This document shows, piece by piece, positions 16,265-25,298 of a DNA stretch of 64,000 nt. The position numbers and the translations under genes are program-made. A model generated the notes under the pieces. That model was given only the letters and a program-made list of their open reading frames with translations, ran no database searches and was not told the origin of the DNA. This DNA is from Bradyrhizobium sp. (GTDB taxonomy: Bacteria > Pseudomonadota > Alphaproteobacteria > Rhizobiales > Xanthobacteraceae): positions 26,001 through 90,000 of the forward strand of contig NZ_SSNA01000169.1 of NCBI RefSeq assembly GCF_004799445.1, read 5' to 3'. Within the stretch, counting starts at the first letter, position 1, and each line of letters opens with the position of its first letter.

Positions 16265-17632
16265 TTACCGGCCCGGAATGCCGGCCGAGGCGCAACGCGA
16301 CTCTTTCATGAGCAGCAGCGCCATCACCGTGGCAAGACTCGCGGCCAGCAGGTAGGCGGGGGACAGGTTCCAGCCGGGATCGGCCAGGATCAGATAGGAG
16401 AACAGCCCCGCCGTCGACGCGGCGAAGCCGAGCCAGGCCAGCTTGGGAAAGCGAAATCCACGCTCGCCGCGCCAAAGGTCGAGCACGAGATAGAAGCCGA
16501 TAAAACTGTTGCAGAGCGCGGCTGGCAGCAAGCCCATGGCGATCCCGCGCTCGAACCCGAGATAGGACAACACGCCGTCGACCTGGGCGACCGCCGCGAG
16601 CGGTAGATAACGCGGATTGAGACAGGCCAGGGCGATGGAGGCGAGTTCGAACGCGTAGAAATAGCGGTCGTGCATCTTCGGGAGCAGGTAAGGCATCAGC
16701 ATGAGAGATGCGCACGCGGCCAGCAGAATGAAGTCCGGCCCCTGTTGCCTGGAACGCACGATGAAGACCGACAAGGCAAGCCCAGCTGCCGCCGCCAGCA
16801 GGAGGCCGACGGCGACGCCGATCGCGTAGGGCGCGCCTCCCGCGAACACCCAGATGTTCGCGGCATTCATGGTGAGGCGATGGAAGGTGTCGGCTTGGTC
16901 CATATAGACCCTGAACACCGAGGCGATGGGCCTGCCGGCGACGAGAACAGGAATGGCGAGGACCACGTAAACCCCGGGAACGGCGGCGAGCCACGCCCAG
17001 TGAATCCTGCGGCGCAGCATCATGCCCACTACGAATGGCCCGAGGAAAACCGCCTGGGCCTTCACCGCGAAAGCCACGGCGAAAGGCAGAACGCCATTGC
17101 GGTCCCGCATGAACAACGACACGGACAGCAGCGTGAAGAAGGTCCAGATCGAATCGGCCTGCCCCCACACAGCGCCGTTGAAGATCACCGTCGGTGCCAG
17201 CCAAACGCCAGAGAACGCCATGGAGGCGCGCAAGGGCGCCCTGGTAGCCCGCCAGACGATCCGAGCCACCACGATCGCGCAACCGAACTCGAACACCGCC
17301 GAGATCGCCTTCACCAGCGAAAGCGGCTGGCCCAACCCGTCAAATTGGGCTGCGATCAGCAGGAGGTAGCTGTAGAACGGCGTGTAGTTGGTGAACGCTT
17401 GGCCGAGCCCGCCAACGCCGTGATCCCGAGCAAAGGCATACCAGGGGATCAGGTAGTCAACGGCGTCGGAGGTGGCGTGCTCCCGAAAGAGGTAACGGAG
17501 CGCGAGGCCGGCAAAAGCGCAGCCGACGGCTACCGCAATCGCAAGCCGCCGGCTCTCTTCCGCCGTCGCGTCAGGGTTGACGCAATCACCAGACCCGCCG
17601 GTCAAGCCGATCCCGATACTGTCTCTTGTCAC
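16265..17632 (-). CDS. Polytopic glycosyltransferase (GT-C/DUF2029-like)
   Basis: 455 residues with about ten to twelve hydrophobic helices. Motifs of lipid-linked-sugar-using GT-C transferases are present: GAVWGQADSIW (about residue 155) and PYLLPKMHDRYFY (about residue 310), as in mannosyltransferase-like and GT87-type proteins. An early loop YLIPWYAFARDHG may hold the catalytic acidic residue region. It probably adds a sugar to a lipid or polysaccharide on the outer face of the inner membrane; acceptor unknown. It stands alone and converges on hss. Confidence 0.8.
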   Translation of the reverse strand: MTRDSIGIGLTGGSGDCVNPDATAEESRRLAIAVAVGCAFAGLALRYLFREHATSDAVDYLIPWYAFARDHGVGGLGQAFTNYTPFYSYLLLIAAQFDGLGQPLSLVKAISAVFEFGCAIVVARIVWRATRAPLRASMAFSGVWLAPTVIFNGAVWGQADSIWTFFTLLSVSLFMRDRNGVLPFAVAFAVKAQAVFLGPFVVGMMLRRRIHWAWLAAVPGVYVVLAIPVLVAGRPIASVFRVYMDQADTFHRLTMNAANIWVFAGGAPYAIGVAVGLLLAAAAGLALSVFIVRSRQQGPDFILLAACASLMLMPYLLPKMHDRYFYAFELASIALACLNPRYLPLAAVAQVDGVLSYLGFERGIAMGLLPAALCNSFIGFYLVLDLWRGERGFRFPKLAWLGFAASTAGLFSYLILADPGWNLSPAYLLAASLATVMALLLMKESRCASAGIPGR

Positions 17633-17868
17633 ACGATCACCCGTTCTTGCCGGGTCTTGGCAGGGTTCTATCGCGCGGCGAACGCGATTGTTTGCGCCGG
17701 CAATTCAGCAATATCTCTGACCGAGAGCGGGAAAGCCACATCTTTGACTGCGCGTGTCGGGTGGGCGCTGCTACCTTGTTGGGATTGCGGTCCATGACCA
17801 ATGTCAGCCGCAACAACCGTCGCTGATGATCCCGTGCGGACTGCGATCAGGCGAGGCGGGCGCTGGGG

Positions 17869-18615
17869 TCAGGCGCCCTTCTTGCCGCGGGCCGCACCCT
17901 TTTCGAGCAGCCAAGCCACAACATCGCTGCGTGCCGCCTTCTCCGCGACGTCGAGCGGCGTTTGCCCTGACCAAGGCGCGGGCCAGTTGAGATCGGCACC
18001 GTGCGCCAGCAGGTACTGCGCGGTGCCGAGTTGCCCGCCATGGCAGGCGTTCCAGAACGGTCCCGAAAGCGCCTCGGGTCGTGGCGCCGGCTCGGATTCG
18101 AGTCGACGCATGATCGCCGGCATCAGCCCAAGTGCCGCTTCGTGCCAGAGCAGGGTTCGCGCGCCGCGCTCGACCAGCCGCCGCGCCGCCGCCCATTGGC
18201 CGTAGCCAACGGCCGAGGACAAGGGCGGACCACCATCAATCGATGACCCTTCATGCTCGACATCGGCGCCAGCGTCGAGCTGGGCATCGATCAGCACCAC
18301 ATCGTCGTTGCTCGCCGCCCAATGCAGCGGCGTTTCCCGGTGCCGCATGCCGACGGCCGGCGCGTCGAGATCGGAGCCGGCCGCGGCGAGCGTCTGCACG
18401 ATCGCGGCGGCGTTCGGAGCGTGCCCGGGCCAATCGGCGAACAGATGCAGCAGCGTCCGCCCGCCGCCTTCGGGATTCTCGACCACGCAGTCGGCGAGCC
18501 CTGGCTCGGCCGCAAGCAGCCGGCTCAGCAGCTCTACCTCGCCTTGCTTGAGCGCTGCCGTGACTTCCATGGCAAGCGGCTCATCGCTTCTCAGCCTGCG
18601 GGAATCGGTGCTCAT
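17869..18615 (-). CDS. Ankyrin repeat protein
   Basis: 248 residues made mainly of ankyrin-type repeats: TLLHLFADWPG, TPLHWAASNDD, PPLSSAVGYGQWAAARRLVERGAR and TPLDVAEKAARSDVVAWLLEKGA. No signal peptide or membrane helix is seen, so it is cytoplasmic and likely a protein-binding scaffold. It ends in a basic GKKGA tail. Its start codon overlaps the stop of a 28-codon ORF with a strong ribosome site, so its translation is probably coupled to that ORF. The partner protein is unknown. Confidence 0.85.
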   Translation of the reverse strand: MSTDSRRLRSDEPLAMEVTAALKQGEVELLSRLLAAEPGLADCVVENPEGGGRTLLHLFADWPGHAPNAAAIVQTLAAAGSDLDAPAVGMRHRETPLHWAASNDDVVLIDAQLDAGADVEHEGSSIDGGPPLSSAVGYGQWAAARRLVERGARTLLWHEAALGLMPAIMRRLESEPAPRPEALSGPFWNACHGGQLGTAQYLLAHGADLNWPAPWSGQTPLDVAEKAARSDVVAWLLEKGAARGKKGA

Positions 18616-18698
18616 CGCCGGCTATCCTCGTGCGAAAACAGATCGGGGAACCCGCCGGCAGGCCGGTCATTGCCGATGACGGCGAAGCCGATCGCCAT
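18612..18698 (-). CDS. 28-codon ORF coupled to the ankyrin gene
   Basis: ATG 18698 has a strong GGAGGTG eight bases upstream and encodes MAIGFAVIGN followed by DRPAGGFPDLFSHEDSRR. Its TGA overlaps the ATG of the ankyrin gene (ATGA at 18615-18612). The ankyrin start itself has no good ribosome site. It may be a leader peptide or the remains of a longer upstream gene; coding status is not proven. Confidence 0.5.
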   Translation of the reverse strand: MAIGFAVIGNDRPAGGFPDLFSHEDSRR

Positions 18699-18809
18699 TT
18701 CGGTTCACCTCCACACAGATGCGTCCGATTCCCGATAGTGAATGCGCTATTCTGATTATTTCGTGGCAAATGGTATGGCCGCGCTTATGCGCCAAAGCTG
18801 CGAACTCGA

Positions 18810-19553
18810 CTACTTCGCCAGATAATCGAACGCCACGGTCCCGAGCCCGAGCGTGAGGTCGGCCTTGAAATGCGTGGCCGAGAGCACCTCGCGCACCGGC
18901 AGCCGCCGCGCCACGTCCGCGAGCGCGTGCGGGAACAGGCCGAGCGCCGCCGGGCCGGTCCAGGCCTCCTTCAAGACGATGTCCTCGAGATGGAAGCGCA
19001 CCAGTTCGCAGATCCGGGGAGACCCATCGACATGCGGAATGATCTTCAGGATGAAATTCGGCGCTTGCATCCCCTTCACCACGATGTCGTGATCGACGGG
19101 ACGATGCTTGTACCCCATCGTGCCGGAGGCGCAGAGCACCGAACCGTAGTGCAGCGTTCCGACCAGCACGTCGCTCTCGACTTCGATCTTCGGCGTCGCC
19201 CGCTTCTTGGGAAATCCCCAGAGCTCGCGGCCACCCGCGATCGGCGCATCGTCGTCGAGATACATCGCATGGGTATAGACACCCTCCTCGCCGTTCAGGC
19301 GGACCGGGATCACCTGTCCGGTTTCGGTGTAATCGCCGAAACCCGTTGAATCGGGCATGCGGATGAATTCGTACTTGACGATCGGCTCGGTGATTTCCAG
19401 CGGCTCCGGCACCACGGCGGCGAGCGCTTCCGGGTCGGTACGATAGGCGATGACGAAATATTCACGGTTGAAAAAGCGATAGGGCCCCGGCGGGAACGAT
19501 GGGCTGGTCAGCGGCATCGAATAGGCGGTTCGCCTGACATCGTCGATCTTCAT
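18810..19553 (-). CDS. adc: Acetoacetate decarboxylase family protein
   Basis: 247 residues, full length. The active-site pair of lysines is visible in [10 protein letters not shown] (about residues 110-119), where one lysine forms the Schiff base and its neighbour lowers its pKa in clostridial Adc. [18 protein letters not shown] and [18 protein letters not shown] are family signatures. The enzyme would convert acetoacetate to acetone and CO2; in rhizobia the physiological substrate may be another beta-keto acid. It stands alone with no 3-hydroxybutyrate dehydrogenase or CoA transferase nearby. Confidence 0.93.
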   Translation of the reverse strand: MKIDDVRRTAYSMPLTSPSFPPGPYRFFNREYFVIAYRTDPEALAAVVPEPLEITEPIVKYEFIRMPDSTGFGDYTETGQVIPVRLNGEEGVYTHAMYLDDDAPIAGGRELWGFPKKRATPKIEVESDVLVGTLHYGSVLCASGTMGYKHRPVDHDIVVKGMQAPNFILKIIPHVDGSPRICELVRFHLEDIVLKEAWTGPAALGLFPHALADVARRLPVREVLSATHFKADLTLGLGTVAFDYLAK

Positions 19554-19771
19554 CCGTACAGCCCCCGCGTCATCGGTGCATTGTCACGATGGCGGATTAT
19601 GCGGCAGCAAGGTGACACAAGCGAGACTGTAGAATCGGCAGCGAAGTCAAAATGGCGTTAGACGTCGCGTTCCGTCATTCCGCGATGGCCGGTGACTCGT
19701 TCGCCACGACCGCCGCGGAATACTGGACGTCAAGCTTTCGCGGGGCGCATGACGGAGAATCCCGGTTGGCG

Positions 19772-20101
19772 CTATTTTTGCTGAATCGGCGGCGCGATCT
19801 TTTCAGCTGGAGCCGGCGGCAACGTAGGGGCTGCGCCTGTCGTCTGGGCGGCGGCATTTGGCTGGGCGGGTTCGGGCGCCGGCGTGGTCGGACGCGCGCC
19901 GCCGGGCTTCGACTCGGCCGGCTCGCCGTTCGGTGCGGCCGCAGGCGAGGCTTGCAAGGGTTGCGTCGCTTGCGCCATCTGGACGTTGCTCTTCGCAAGC
20001 TCCATCAGCGAAACGCCGGATAAAACAAGTCCCGCCGTCACCAATAGAGCCGCGAGAAGGAAATCCTTACCTAAGGCGCGATTTCTTTGGTTCGGGTTCA
20101 T
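19772..20101 (-). CDS. Membrane-anchored Pro/Ala-rich protein
   Basis: 109 residues from ATG 20101, with GAGGG about ten bases upstream. One hydrophobic segment (about residues 13-33) is followed by a low-complexity tail of A, P, Q, T, typical of an envelope-anchored disordered protein. No function is known. It lies 77 bases after the WD40 gene on the same strand and could be read through from the zinc operon, but composition gives no hint of metal binding. Confidence 0.65.
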   Translation of the reverse strand: MNPNQRNRALGKDFLLAALLVTAGLVLSGVSLMELAKSNVQMAQATQPLQASPAAAPNGEPAESKPGGARPTTPAPEPAQPNAAAQTTGAAPTLPPAPAEKIAPPIQQK

Positions 20102-20178
20102 GATGATCAGCCCTCGTTGGCAGGAACAACGAAGGCTGGGGCGCATTGTTCCCCGGTAACGCCGCCAGGACCCGACCG

Positions 20179-21198
20179 CTACAGTGGCAGCAGACCTGCG
20201 TCGCCCTCCTCGTCGGCGAACGCCAGTAGTGTGCCCTTCGTATTCCAGGCCAGCGCCGCGACCGGCACGGTACCGTTGCGGCGGACCAGAATTTCCGCCC
20301 CGTCGGCCAGCCGCACCATCAGAATGGTGCCGTCGCCATAGCCGGCGGCGAGGATGTCCTGCTTCGGGTGGCAGGCAACCGCGCTGACGCGGGCCTGCAA
20401 TGGCGCCAGCATCGCGGGCTCCTTCCCCATCGGGCCGTCCTTGCTGGCGAACGGCCACATGATGACGGTGTCGGCGCCCGACGTCGCCAGCCCCTTGCCG
20501 CCGGCGCTCCACGACATCGACCGGACGCGGCCGGGATAGCCGGTCATGCGCATGTGCCTGTTGTCGGCGAGCCGCCAGCCATGCAGCGCCGGCTCGTGCA
20601 TCGCGGTGACCAGGAATTTGTTGTCGGGGCTGAAGGTGACGGCAAGATGCGAGCCCGCCCATTCCAGAACGTCCGCCGTCGCCACCATGTTGGGAAACCA
20701 CAACGTCACGCCGTTATAATGCGCGATCGCCAGCCGCAGGCCCTTCGGCGCAAACGCCAGACCCCCGACCGTTGAGGGCACGTCGAAGGATTTGTCTTCG
20801 GCCTTGCCGCTGCGCACGAAAGCGGTTTTGCCGGCCGACCACGCCACGGCGCCATCGGGATGCAGCGCGACATTGTCGATCCAGCGCCGTTTGGCGTCGG
20901 TCGCCAGCAGCGTGACCTCGCCTTTGGCATCGAGCGCGACGAGCTTGCCGTCATCGCCGCCCATGACGATGCGGGCCCCGTCGGATGCGGCGCACAGGAT
21001 GCCGCCGGCATGAACGGCAACCTTGGAAATCTCCGCCTCGCCGTTGACAAGGAAAACACTTTCCTCGGCGCCGACGAAGGCCGCCCGGTCGCCGAGAAAG
21101 TGCACGGCAACAACGGGCGCACCGATCTTCACCGGGCGCACCTGGTCGGTGACGGAAATGATGGAGGCGGATTCGCCGGGATCGAACGCTGTCATCAC
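20179..21198 (-). CDS. WD40 repeat protein of the zinc operon
   Basis: 339 residues with repeating WD40-like blades: LHGWRLADNRHMRM, RSMSWSAGGKGLATSGAD, ARVSAVACHPKQDILAAGYGDGTI and PVAALAWNTKGTLLAFADEEGDAG. No signal peptide, so a cytoplasmic beta-propeller. Its ATG overlaps the TGA of the COG0523 GTPase gene (ATGA at 21198-21195), so the two are translated together, and both lie downstream of znuABC. It may act with the GTPase in zinc allocation; this is inference from position only. Confidence 0.85.
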   Translation of the reverse strand: MMTAFDPGESASIISVTDQVRPVKIGAPVVAVHFLGDRAAFVGAEESVFLVNGEAEISKVAVHAGGILCAASDGARIVMGGDDGKLVALDAKGEVTLLATDAKRRWIDNVALHPDGAVAWSAGKTAFVRSGKAEDKSFDVPSTVGGLAFAPKGLRLAIAHYNGVTLWFPNMVATADVLEWAGSHLAVTFSPDNKFLVTAMHEPALHGWRLADNRHMRMTGYPGRVRSMSWSAGGKGLATSGADTVIMWPFASKDGPMGKEPAMLAPLQARVSAVACHPKQDILAAGYGDGTILMVRLADGAEILVRRNGTVPVAALAWNTKGTLLAFADEEGDAGLLPL

Positions 21199-22214
21199 GT
21201 GGTGATACAGCGCTCGAAACCGTCGCGAATCATCTGCTCGGGCAATTCGCGGCCGATGAAGACGAGACGGCTCTGGCGCGCCTCGCCGTCCTTCCAGGCG
21301 CGCTGGTGATCGCCTTCCAGCATCATGTGCACGCCCTGGAAGACGTAGCGGTCGTCGTCGTCGCTGAAGGAGAGGATTCCCTTCGAGCGCAGGATCTTCT
21401 GACCCTCGCTGGCGACCAGCTCCTGCAGCCAGGGCATGAACTTGGTGGCGTCGAGCGGCTTGTCTGATCGCAGCGACAGCGACTGCATGTCCTCGTCATG
21501 GTAATGTTTCAGGCCGCCGTGGCCGTGATCGTGATCATGATGATCGTGGCCATCGCCGGCGTCGAGAAATTCCGGCTCCAGTTCAAGAATGCGGTCGAGA
21601 TCGAACGCGCCGCGCTCCAGCACGTCCGACAGCGCGACCTGGCAGCGCTCGGTGCGATGCAGCTTGGCGTAAGGGTTGATGGCCCTGATCCGCGCCTCGA
21701 CCTCGGCCAGTTCGGCCTTGGAGACGAGATCGGTCTTGTTGAGCACGATGACGTCGGCGAATGCGATCTGGTTCTTGGCCTCCGGCGCGTCCTTCAAACG
21801 GTCGCTCAGCCATTTCGCATCGGCCACCGTCACCACCGCATCCAGCCGGGCGTTCTTCTGCACGTCCTCGTCGACGAAAAAGGTCTGCGCCACCGGCGCC
21901 GGATCGGCCAAACCAGTGGTCTCGACGATGATGGCGTCGAATTTCCCCTTGCGCTTCATCAGACCATCGAGGATGCGCACGAGATCGCCGCGCACGGTGC
22001 AGCAGACGCAGCCATTGTTCATCTCGAACACTTCTTCGTCGGCACCGATGATCAAATCATTGTCGATGCCGATCTCGCCGAACTCGTTGACGATGACGGC
22101 GTATTTCTTGCCGTGGTTTTCCGACAGGATACGGTTGAGCAGCGTGGTCTTGCCGGCGCCGAGATAACCCGTCAGCACGGTCACGGGAATTTTTTGGGAC
22201 GTCAATTCTGGCAT
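21195..22214 (-). CDS. COG0523/CobW-family GTPase (zinc metallochaperone type)
   Basis: 339 residues from ATG 22214 with GGAG upstream. N-terminal P-loop GYLGAGKTT (residues 16-24), metal site NGCVCCT (CxCC at 69-72), ETTGLADPAP and NKTDLV define COG0523. A linker at about residues 215-240 is rich in His and Asp (HDHHDHDHGHGG), and a CobW C-terminal domain follows. COG0523 proteins deliver metals using GTP; linkage to a Zur-type operator and a Zn ABC transporter argues for the zinc-starvation branch (ZigA/ZagA-like). It lies 71 bases after znuA. Confidence 0.92.
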   Translation of the reverse strand: MPELTSQKIPVTVLTGYLGAGKTTLLNRILSENHGKKYAVIVNEFGEIGIDNDLIIGADEEVFEMNNGCVCCTVRGDLVRILDGLMKRKGKFDAIIVETTGLADPAPVAQTFFVDEDVQKNARLDAVVTVADAKWLSDRLKDAPEAKNQIAFADVIVLNKTDLVSKAELAEVEARIRAINPYAKLHRTERCQVALSDVLERGAFDLDRILELEPEFLDAGDGHDHHDHDHGHGGLKHYHDEDMQSLSLRSDKPLDATKFMPWLQELVASEGQKILRSKGILSFSDDDDRYVFQGVHMMLEGDHQRAWKDGEARQSRLVFIGRELPEQMIRDGFERCITT

Positions 22215-22285
22215 GGTGGCTCCGAAAAACGCGACTATATTGCGAGGCGCTGGGATTTGGCGCGGCAACAGGGAGGGCCCCTGCC

Positions 22286-23182
22286 CTAATCGGCCAGCGC
22301 GCTGGTCAGAGCCTTTATATTGTGCCTGACCATGTCAATGTAAGTGGGGGCATCGCCCTTTTCGGCCGTCAAACTATCGGAAAACAGCGTCCCGCCGACC
22401 CTGGCGCCGGTCTCAGCCGATATCCGTCGGATCAGGCGGGGATCGCTGATATTTTCAAGAAAAACAGCCGGAATTTTTTCGGTTTTGATCTGGGTGATGA
22501 TTCCGGCGATGTCGCGGGCGCTGGCCTCCGATTCGGTGGAAACGCCGAGCGGCGCGATGAACCGGATGCCGTAGGCCGCGGCAAAATAGCCGAAAGCATC
22601 ATGGGTCGAGATCACCTTGCGGCGGTTTTCCGGAATTTGCGTGACCGCTGCCCGCACCTCGCGGTCGAGCGCATCGAGCCTTGCCAGATAGGCTTCCGCT
22701 TGGCTTCGAAAAGCCTCGGCATCGGCCGGGTCGGCGGCGGCCAGCGCATCGCGAATATTGGCGACATAGTTTTTCGCGTTGGCCACGGATTGCCAGGCGT
22801 GAGGATCGGCGCCGGAGCCTGACTTGAGCGGCGCGATGCCCCGGGTCGCCGTGACGATCGGCGCCTTGCCGCCTGAAGCCTGCAAAAGCCGCGGCAGCCA
22901 GCCCTCAAGGCCGAGACCGTTGATGACAAGCAGCTTTGCATCGGCGATCTTCCGGGCGTCCGCCGGCGCCGGCGCATAAACGTGCACGTCGCCGTCGGGG
23001 CCGACCAGCGAGGTCACCTCGACGCGTTCGCCGCCGACATTTTTCACGAAATCGCCGAGGATCGAGAAGCTCGCAACGACCTTCAGGGGATCTTGCAGCC
23101 GGTCCTGCGCGCGCAGGGTGACAGCCGGCATCGCCAGTGCCAGACAGATCAACCCCAGTTGAAAACACCGCGCCACGCGCAT
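22286..23182 (-). CDS. znuA: Zinc ABC transporter substrate-binding protein
   Basis: 298 residues with a signal peptide (about 1-25). The cluster A-1 metal-binding fold is seen: VVASFSILGDFVKNVGG, GPDGDVHVYAPAPAD (first His), ADPHAWQSVANA (second His), STHDAFGYFAAAYG (third His) and an acidic fourth ligand region near SDSL. There is no long His-rich loop between the first sites, unlike E. coli ZnuA, so it is nearer AztC/TroA-type proteins; manganese cannot be excluded from the sequence. It begins two bases after the permease gene and is third in the transporter set. Confidence 0.9.
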   Translation of the reverse strand: MRVARCFQLGLICLALAMPAVTLRAQDRLQDPLKVVASFSILGDFVKNVGGERVEVTSLVGPDGDVHVYAPAPADARKIADAKLLVINGLGLEGWLPRLLQASGGKAPIVTATRGIAPLKSGSGADPHAWQSVANAKNYVANIRDALAAADPADAEAFRSQAEAYLARLDALDREVRAAVTQIPENRRKVISTHDAFGYFAAAYGIRFIAPLGVSTESEASARDIAGIITQIKTEKIPAVFLENISDPRLIRRISAETGARVGGTLFSDSLTAEKGDAPTYIDMVRHNIKALTSALAD

Positions 23183-23184
23183 GA

Positions 23185-24054
23185 CTACGCCTCGAGATGG
23201 CGGCCGGGAAACATCTGCCTGATGACGCCGCGGACGTTGCCGAACAGGATCGAGCCGACATAGAGCACGGTTGCCACCAGAATGATCGCCGGGCCCGACG
23301 GCACCCTGGTCTGGAACGACAGCACCAGTCCGGCATAGCCCGAGACCATCGCGCTTGCGACCGCGATGCAGATCATGCCGGTGATATCGCGCGACCAGAA
23401 CCGCGCAATCGCCGCGGGCAGGATCATCAACCCCACCGCCAGCAGGGTGCCGAGCGCCTGAAAGCCGTTGACGAGGTTGACGACGACCAGCGCGAGAAAC
23501 GCCAGATGCGCCGGCGCGCCGGCCCGGCTCACGGTGCGCAGAAACAACGGATCGACGCTTTCGATCACCAGCGGGCGGTAGATCACCGCCAGCACGACAA
23601 GGGTGAGAGTCGCGTTGAACGCGATCACCAGCAGGGTCGGGTCGTCCATCGCCAGGATGTTGCCGAACAGCACATGCAAGAGATCGATATTGGTGCCCTT
23701 GATCGAAACAATGGTCACGCCGAGCGCAAGCGACGCCAGATAGAACGTGGCCAGCGAGGCGTCTTCCTTCAGCTCGGTGGTGCGCGCCACGACGCCGGCC
23801 AGAATCGCAACCGCAAAGCCGGCGATCAACCCGCCTGCCGTCATCGCGAACAAATTGAGGCCCGACAGCAAAAAGCCGATCGCCGCACCCGGCAGGATGG
23901 CATGCGCCATGGCGTCGCCGACCAGGCTCATTCGTCGCAGCATCAGGAACACGCCGATTGGCGCGCCGCCCAGCGCAAGCGCGATCACGGCCGCCAGCGC
24001 CCGGCGCATGAATTCGAATTCGACAAAGGGCGCGATCAGCGCGTCATAGATCAT
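23185..24054 (-). CDS. znuB: Zinc ABC transporter permease
   Basis: 289 residues from ATG 24054; earlier in-frame codons lie in the ATPase gene and give an unlikely basic N-terminus. About eight hydrophobic helices of the ABC-3 family, with MLRRMSLVGDAMAHAILPGAAIGFLL, ELKEDASLATFYLASLALG and GTNIDLLHVLFGNILAMD as family signatures. It starts 20 bases after the ATPase gene and ends two bases before the binding protein gene. Confidence 0.93.
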   Translation of the reverse strand: MIYDALIAPFVEFEFMRRALAAVIALALGGAPIGVFLMLRRMSLVGDAMAHAILPGAAIGFLLSGLNLFAMTAGGLIAGFAVAILAGVVARTTELKEDASLATFYLASLALGVTIVSIKGTNIDLLHVLFGNILAMDDPTLLVIAFNATLTLVVLAVIYRPLVIESVDPLFLRTVSRAGAPAHLAFLALVVVNLVNGFQALGTLLAVGLMILPAAIARFWSRDITGMICIAVASAMVSGYAGLVLSFQTRVPSGPAIILVATVLYVGSILFGNVRGVIRQMFPGRHLEA

Positions 24055-24074
24055 CGCAGCATGGATCCATGATT

Positions 24075-24833
24075 TCAGGCGGCCCGTGAAGGCACTTCGT
24101 CGGCAGCGCAGGCGGCGGCGCTGTCGTCGAAGGCTTCGCACATCCGGCGCGCTTCCTTGAGGTTCTCCGCCGTCAGCACCTCGGAGGTGGTCCCCCAGGC
24201 GACCTCTCCCCGGGCCAGCAGCAGGGTTTCGGGAAAATGGGCACGCACGAGGTCCATGTCGTGCAGCGCGGCGAGCACGGTACGCTGCTCGGCATGCCAG
24301 CGCTGAACCAGCGCCAGCAGATCGGCCGAGGTCTTGGCGTCGATGGCGTTGAACGGTTCATCGAGCACGATCAGGCGCGCGTCCTGCAACAGCACCCGCG
24401 CAAACAACATGCGCTGCATCTGCCCGCCGGACAGCGTGCCGATGGTGCGGTTTTCGAAGCCGCTGAGGCCGACGGCCGCGAGCGCCCGCGCAATCCGGTC
24501 GCGCGCGTCCTTGCCCATGCCGCCGAAAAACCCGGTTTGGCGCCACAGCCCGGTGCCGACGAAATCAAACACCGAGATCGGAAAGCTGCGGTCGATATCC
24601 AGGGTTTGCGGCAGATAGGCGATTTCCCTGACATCGAGATCGCCCGTCAGAATCGTGCCCGCCAGGGGTTTGACGATGCCGACGATGCCTCGAAACAGCG
24701 TCGACTTGCCGGCGCCGTTCGGGCCGACGATCGCAAGCAGCGCGCCGGGCGCGACTTCACCGTCAAGGTGATGCACCGCCGGATGCCGGTCATAGCCCAG
24801 CGTGACGTCGCGAAATTGCAATTGGGCTGCCAT
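24075..24833 (-). CDS. znuC: Zinc ABC transporter ATP-binding protein
   Basis: 252 residues from ATG 24833, two bases after the microprotein stop. Walker A GPNGAGKST (about residue 40), ABC signature LSGGQMQRM (about residue 133), Walker B RLIVLDEPF and the switch histidine in LAALHDMD are intact. The C-terminal extension includes MCEAFDDSAAACAADE. It energises uptake with the permease and binding protein that follow on the same strand. Confidence 0.94.
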   Translation of the reverse strand: MAAQLQFRDVTLGYDRHPAVHHLDGEVAPGALLAIVGPNGAGKSTLFRGIVGIVKPLAGTILTGDLDVREIAYLPQTLDIDRSFPISVFDFVGTGLWRQTGFFGGMGKDARDRIARALAAVGLSGFENRTIGTLSGGQMQRMLFARVLLQDARLIVLDEPFNAIDAKTSADLLALVQRWHAEQRTVLAALHDMDLVRAHFPETLLLARGEVAWGTTSEVLTAENLKEARRMCEAFDDSAAACAADEVPSRAA

Positions 24834-24835
24834 GC

Positions 24836-25045
24836 TTACCTCATCGCCAGCCAGACGACGGCCCAAAGCGCGGCGCTGACCGCGATCGCGGCAGCGAGCC
24901 GGGAGATCACGGTCATGCGCAGGATCGACCAGGCTACCGCCTGCGCCGGATGCGGCGAAGCCGGCCCGTGGCTGTGGGCGAGCCCGTGGTCATGGACGTG
25001 CCCGTGGTCGTGGATGTGAGCGTGCGGCTGGGGGGTGGGCGTCAT
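24836..25045 (-). CDS. His-rich single-pass membrane microprotein heading the zinc operon
   Basis: 69 residues from ATG 25045. The first 30 residues alternate His with A, D, G and S (HAHIHDHGHVHDHGLAHSHG), clearly a metal-binding stretch, followed by one membrane helix (about residues 45-66, ending WAVVWLAMR). It is the first gene after the Zur-like palindrome, which ends six bases before the ATG; no ribosome site fits, so the message may be nearly leaderless. Stop and znuC start are two bases apart. A role as a zinc collector or donor for the transporter is inferred. Confidence 0.8.
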   Translation of the reverse strand: MTPTPQPHAHIHDHGHVHDHGLAHSHGPASPHPAQAVAWSILRMTVISRLAAAIAVSAALWAVVWLAMR

Positions 25046-25051
25046 GGACAA

Positions 25052-25068
25052 ATGTTATATTATAACAT
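25052..25068 (-). promoter_or_regulatory. Zur-type operator overlapping a -10 element
   Basis: ATGTTATATTATAACAT is a perfect 17-bp odd palindrome (8-bp arms about one central base) directly upstream of the zinc operon. Zur boxes in alphaproteobacteria have this GTTATA/TATAAC character. On the minus strand it contains TATAAT at 25064-25059, a consensus -10, so a bound repressor would block RNA polymerase. The start point would fall about 7 bases before the first ATG. Confidence 0.85.
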
Positions 25069-25248
25069 AACGGGAGTCCACCGAGGCCACCCGGCTCTAT
25101 CGCCGCTCGGTCTTTATTTTTGGGGCGCTTTCCTGCCACGCCCCGTATCTATCCCGCATCGATCCGCGCGACCGGCTCGCCGGGAATCGCTTCCGGTTTC
25201 ACGTCAGTCGGCGATCCAGCAAGCACCACAAAATACCACGACAAACGA

Positions 25249-25279
25249 AAAGGGCGGCAGTTGAACGCTGCCGCCCTTT
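25249..25279 (-). terminator. Rho-independent terminator of sodB
   Basis: AAAGGGCGGCAG (25249-25260) and CTGCCGCCCTTT (25268-25279) form a 12-bp perfect stem with a seven-base loop, 20 bases after the sodB stop. Reading leftward the stem is followed by TTCGTTTG. Confidence 0.85.
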
Positions 25280-25298
25280 GGATCTGCAGCCGGAAAGA

